Below are positions 62,000 through 64,000 of a stretch of DNA of 64,000 nt, in pieces. A model generated the notes under the pieces. The model was given only the letters and a program-made list of their open reading frames with translations, ran no database searches and was not told the origin of the DNA. Within the stretch, counting starts at the first letter, position 1, and every line of letters begins with the position of its first letter. The position numbers and the translations under genes were made by a program. Where the stretch lies: positions 992,001 to 1,056,000 of the forward strand of contig NZ_CP084627.1 of the NCBI RefSeq assembly GCF_022878925.1. The letters are read 5' to 3'. Origin of the DNA: Caballeronia sp. TF1N1. GTDB lineage: Bacteria; Pseudomonadota; Gammaproteobacteria; Burkholderiales; Burkholderiaceae.

Positions 62000-64000
62000 A
62001 TGGCGAAGTTGCGTGTTGATCACGATGCGGGCGAGCGCGCGCCGCGTTTTTGCGAACGCCCGCTGGTGCGGGCGCTGGTGTTCCTCGCGGCACTGCAGAC
62101 CGCGCTTGCCGGCCCGCTCGCGTCCATCGCGGCAGCGGCGGATGCCGTCGCGGCCAACGGTGCGCCGACGCAGCAGGCCACCGGCGTCGGCAGCGTGCCC
62201 GCGCCAAGCCCGGCGGTGATCTACAACTCCGCGACGATCGCCCAGCCCGCGCTCGCCATGCCGGTTCCCGCGTTCTCCGGCAAGCCGTCCTCGCCGCTCG
62301 CCGCGCGTCTTCCGACTACCGCCGATCCGGGCACGCTCGTTCCCGGCGGCCGTCGTCAGACGCTTACCTTCGTGGACCTCGGCGCGCAGGACCCGCTGCA
62401 AATGCGCGGCACCGATGGCCAGAACGGCGTGGCGTTTTCCGTGCGCGGCGACGAAGTCGTGACGGCCGCGGTCCTGCATCTGATCTATAGCTATTCGCCG
62501 TCGCTGTTGCCGTCCATCTCGCAATTGAAGGTGCTCGTCAACGGCGAAGTCGCGGCGACCCTGCCCGTGCCGCGCGATCAGGCCGGCACGCTCGTGGCGC
62601 GCGATATCGCCATCGATCCGCGCTTCATCACCGAGTTCAATCACCTCAACGTTCAGCTGATCGGCCATTACACGCAGCAGTGCGAGGACCCGTCGAATTC
62701 GACGCTCTGGGCGACGGTCAGCAACGCGAGTTCGCTCGATCTCACCTATGCGTCGCTTGCCAGCAAGCCCGATCTCGCCGCGCTGCCCGCGCCGTTCTTC
62801 GACCGGCGCGACGTGCGCCGCCTGGAACTGCCGTTTGTCTTCGCGGGCAAGCCGAGCCTGCCCGCGCTCGAAGCGGCGGGCACCGTGGCGTCGTACTTCG
62901 GCTCGCTCGCGGGGTATCGCGGCGCGATCTTCCCGGCACAATCCGATAACGTCCCGCTCGCGGGCAACGCCGTCGTGTTCGCCACCGGCGATGCGAAAAT
63001 CGCGGGCGTCGATCTGCCGCCGGTTTCCGGCCCGACCATTGCGGTCGTCGAACGCGATGCCGCCGCGCGCGGGCGCTTGCTGCTCGTGATGGGCCGCGAC
63101 GACAACGAGTTGAAGACCGCCGCGAAAGCGCTGGGTGTCGGTCGCAACGCGTTCTCCGGCACGAGCGCGACGATCACGCAATTCGCCGATCTGCAACCGC
63201 GCCGCCCCTACGATGCGCCGAACTGGCTGCCGTCCGACCGCGCCGTGCGTTTCGGTGAATTGGCCGAAGCGCAGGATCTGACCGCGCGCGGTTACGACGC
63301 CGACGCCGTGCGCGTGAACCTGCGTGTGCCGCCTGATCTCTTCATGTGGCAGACCAAGGGCGTGCCGGTCGATCTGAGCTATCGCTACACCGTGCGTCCG
63401 GCGCCGGACCGTTCGTCGCTCAATATCAGCGTGAACAATGGATTCGTGCAGTCGCTGCGCATCCCGGCGGTATCGACTTCGACCTTCGATCTCGGCCAGT
63501 ACTTCAGCCGCGTGATGCCGGACAAGACCGTGGCCGCGCGCCGCGAGGTTTATCTGCCGCCGCTTCTGATCTCGCCGCGCGCGCAGTTGCGCATGCACTT
63601 TTACTACGACATTCCGAAGACCGGCGAATGCACCGGCCGTCTGCTCGATAACGTCGTCGGCGCCATCGACCCGAATTCGACCATCGATCTTTCGAGCTTC
63701 CCGCATTACATGGCGCTGCCCGATCTGGCCGCGTTCGCCAACGGCGGTTTCCCCTTCACGCGCATGGCCGACCTGTCGCAGACGGCGGTCGTGCTGCCGA
63801 ACGATCCGAACTCGGCGGACTACAGTCTCTTTCTGCTGGAGATGGGCCGCATGGGGGCGTCGACGGGTTATCCGGTCACGGGCGTCACGGTGACGAGCGC
63901 GAACGATGTCGACCGCTTCGCCGACAAGGACTTGCTGGTCCTCGGCTCGCCGGGCCGCCAGCCGCTTCTGCAACGCTGGGCGAAGAACATGCCCTTTTCC
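62000..64000 (+). CDS. bcsB: Cellulose synthase regulatory subunit BcsB (partial)
   Basis: 667 codons present and no stop before the edge. Signal/anchor region (about 23-48, 'LVRALVFLAALQTALAGPLA'), then 'LTFVDLGAQDPLQMRGTDGQ', 'NHLNVQLIGHYTQQCEDPSN', 'SLDLTYASLASKPDLAALPA', 'YDIPKTGECTGRLLDNVVGA', 'DLSSFPHYMALPDLAAFANG'. Periplasmic carbohydrate-binding and flavodoxin-like domains that guide the glucan; the C-terminal membrane helix needed for BcsA contact is beyond the edge. Starts 10 bases after bcsA. Confidence 0.95.
   Translation, partial: MAKLRVDHDAGERAPRFCERPLVRALVFLAALQTALAGPLASIAAAADAVAANGAPTQQATGVGSVPAPSPAVIYNSATIAQPALAMPVPAFSGKPSSPLAARLPTTADPGTLVPGGRRQTLTFVDLGAQDPLQMRGTDGQNGVAFSVRGDEVVTAAVLHLIYSYSPSLLPSISQLKVLVNGEVAATLPVPRDQAGTLVARDIAIDPRFITEFNHLNVQLIGHYTQQCEDPSNSTLWATVSNASSLDLTYASLASKPDLAALPAPFFDRRDVRRLELPFVFAGKPSLPALEAAGTVASYFGSLAGYRGAIFPAQSDNVPLAGNAVVFATGDAKIAGVDLPPVSGPTIAVVERDAAARGRLLLVMGRDDNELKTAAKALGVGRNAFSGTSATITQFADLQPRRPYDAPNWLPSDRAVRFGELAEAQDLTARGYDADAVRVNLRVPPDLFMWQTKGVPVDLSYRYTVRPAPDRSSLNISVNNGFVQSLRIPAVSTSTFDLGQYFSRVMPDKTVAARREVYLPPLLISPRAQLRMHFYYDIPKTGECTGRLLDNVVGAIDPNSTIDLSSFPHYMALPDLAAFANGGFPFTRMADLSQTAVVLPNDPNSADYSLFLLEMGRMGASTGYPVTGVTVTSANDVDRFADKDLLVLGSPGRQPLLQRWAKNMPFS

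Noticed and set aside
1..64000. CRISPR arrays, tRNA or rRNA genes, IS elements, prophage
   Set aside because: No regular direct-repeat array, cloverleaf or rRNA-like block, transposase motif or phage module was recognised on reading through the window.

Overview
The window is high-GC DNA with dense, mostly ATGA-coupled operons. Its gene content (DUF3331, NasS/NasT nitrate control, an orphan cheV, a bcsD-P-Q-A-B cellulose operon, chaperone-usher fimbriae, an RND efflux tail with a CusRS-type two-component pair) points to a Burkholderiaceae chromosome or chromid, most likely of the Paraburkholderia/Caballeronia group. That placement is inferred from family content, not from a marker gene. I see no rRNA, tRNA, IS element, prophage or CRISPR array.

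Layout. 1-3.9 kb: end of an RND-type efflux operon (adaptor tail, outer-membrane lipoprotein) and a two-component pair. 4.4-16.1 kb: a complete nitrate assimilation locus. A leftward operon encodes transporter, NirB, NirD, an FAD reductase and NasA; a divergent rightward set encodes cobA (siroheme), NasT (ANTAR antiterminator) and NasS (nitrate sensor). The DNA between the two arms holds, for each arm, a sigma-54 promoter, NtrC-like sites and a leader with two hexaloop hairpins (loop AACGGC in all four) plus an intrinsic terminator overlapping the second hairpin. 16.6-21.9 kb: DUF2760 plus two Hsp70-family proteins. 22-35 kb: housekeeping and signalling genes (lysine-rich small protein, hybrid histidine kinase with nucleoside hydrolase, esterase, MAPEG, PPC/DUF296, metallophosphoesterase with lipid kinase, CBS protein, CheV, receiver protein, ZntB-like transporter, TetR with DUF1348).

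35.1-41.7 kb: a leftward cassette with TolC-like protein, C39-peptidase ABC exporter, HlyD adaptor and an LpxL-like acyltransferase. Upstream of it, in AT-richer DNA, lie two very small genes encoding double-glycine-leader peptides of 51 and 36 codons with matching 17-residue leaders. The 36-residue peptide would expose an N-terminal Cys after cleavage. This looks like an undescribed secreted two-peptide system and is the main discovery candidate. 41.8-47.7 kb: a chaperone-usher fimbrial operon. 48.1-54.2 kb: a MocR-type regulator divergent from a polyamine-type ABC importer. 55-57 kb: DUF3331, an NAD(P)-binding protein and a 65-residue acidic protein. 57.5-64 kb: cellulose synthesis operon bcsD-bcsP-bcsQ-bcsA-bcsB, running off the right edge.
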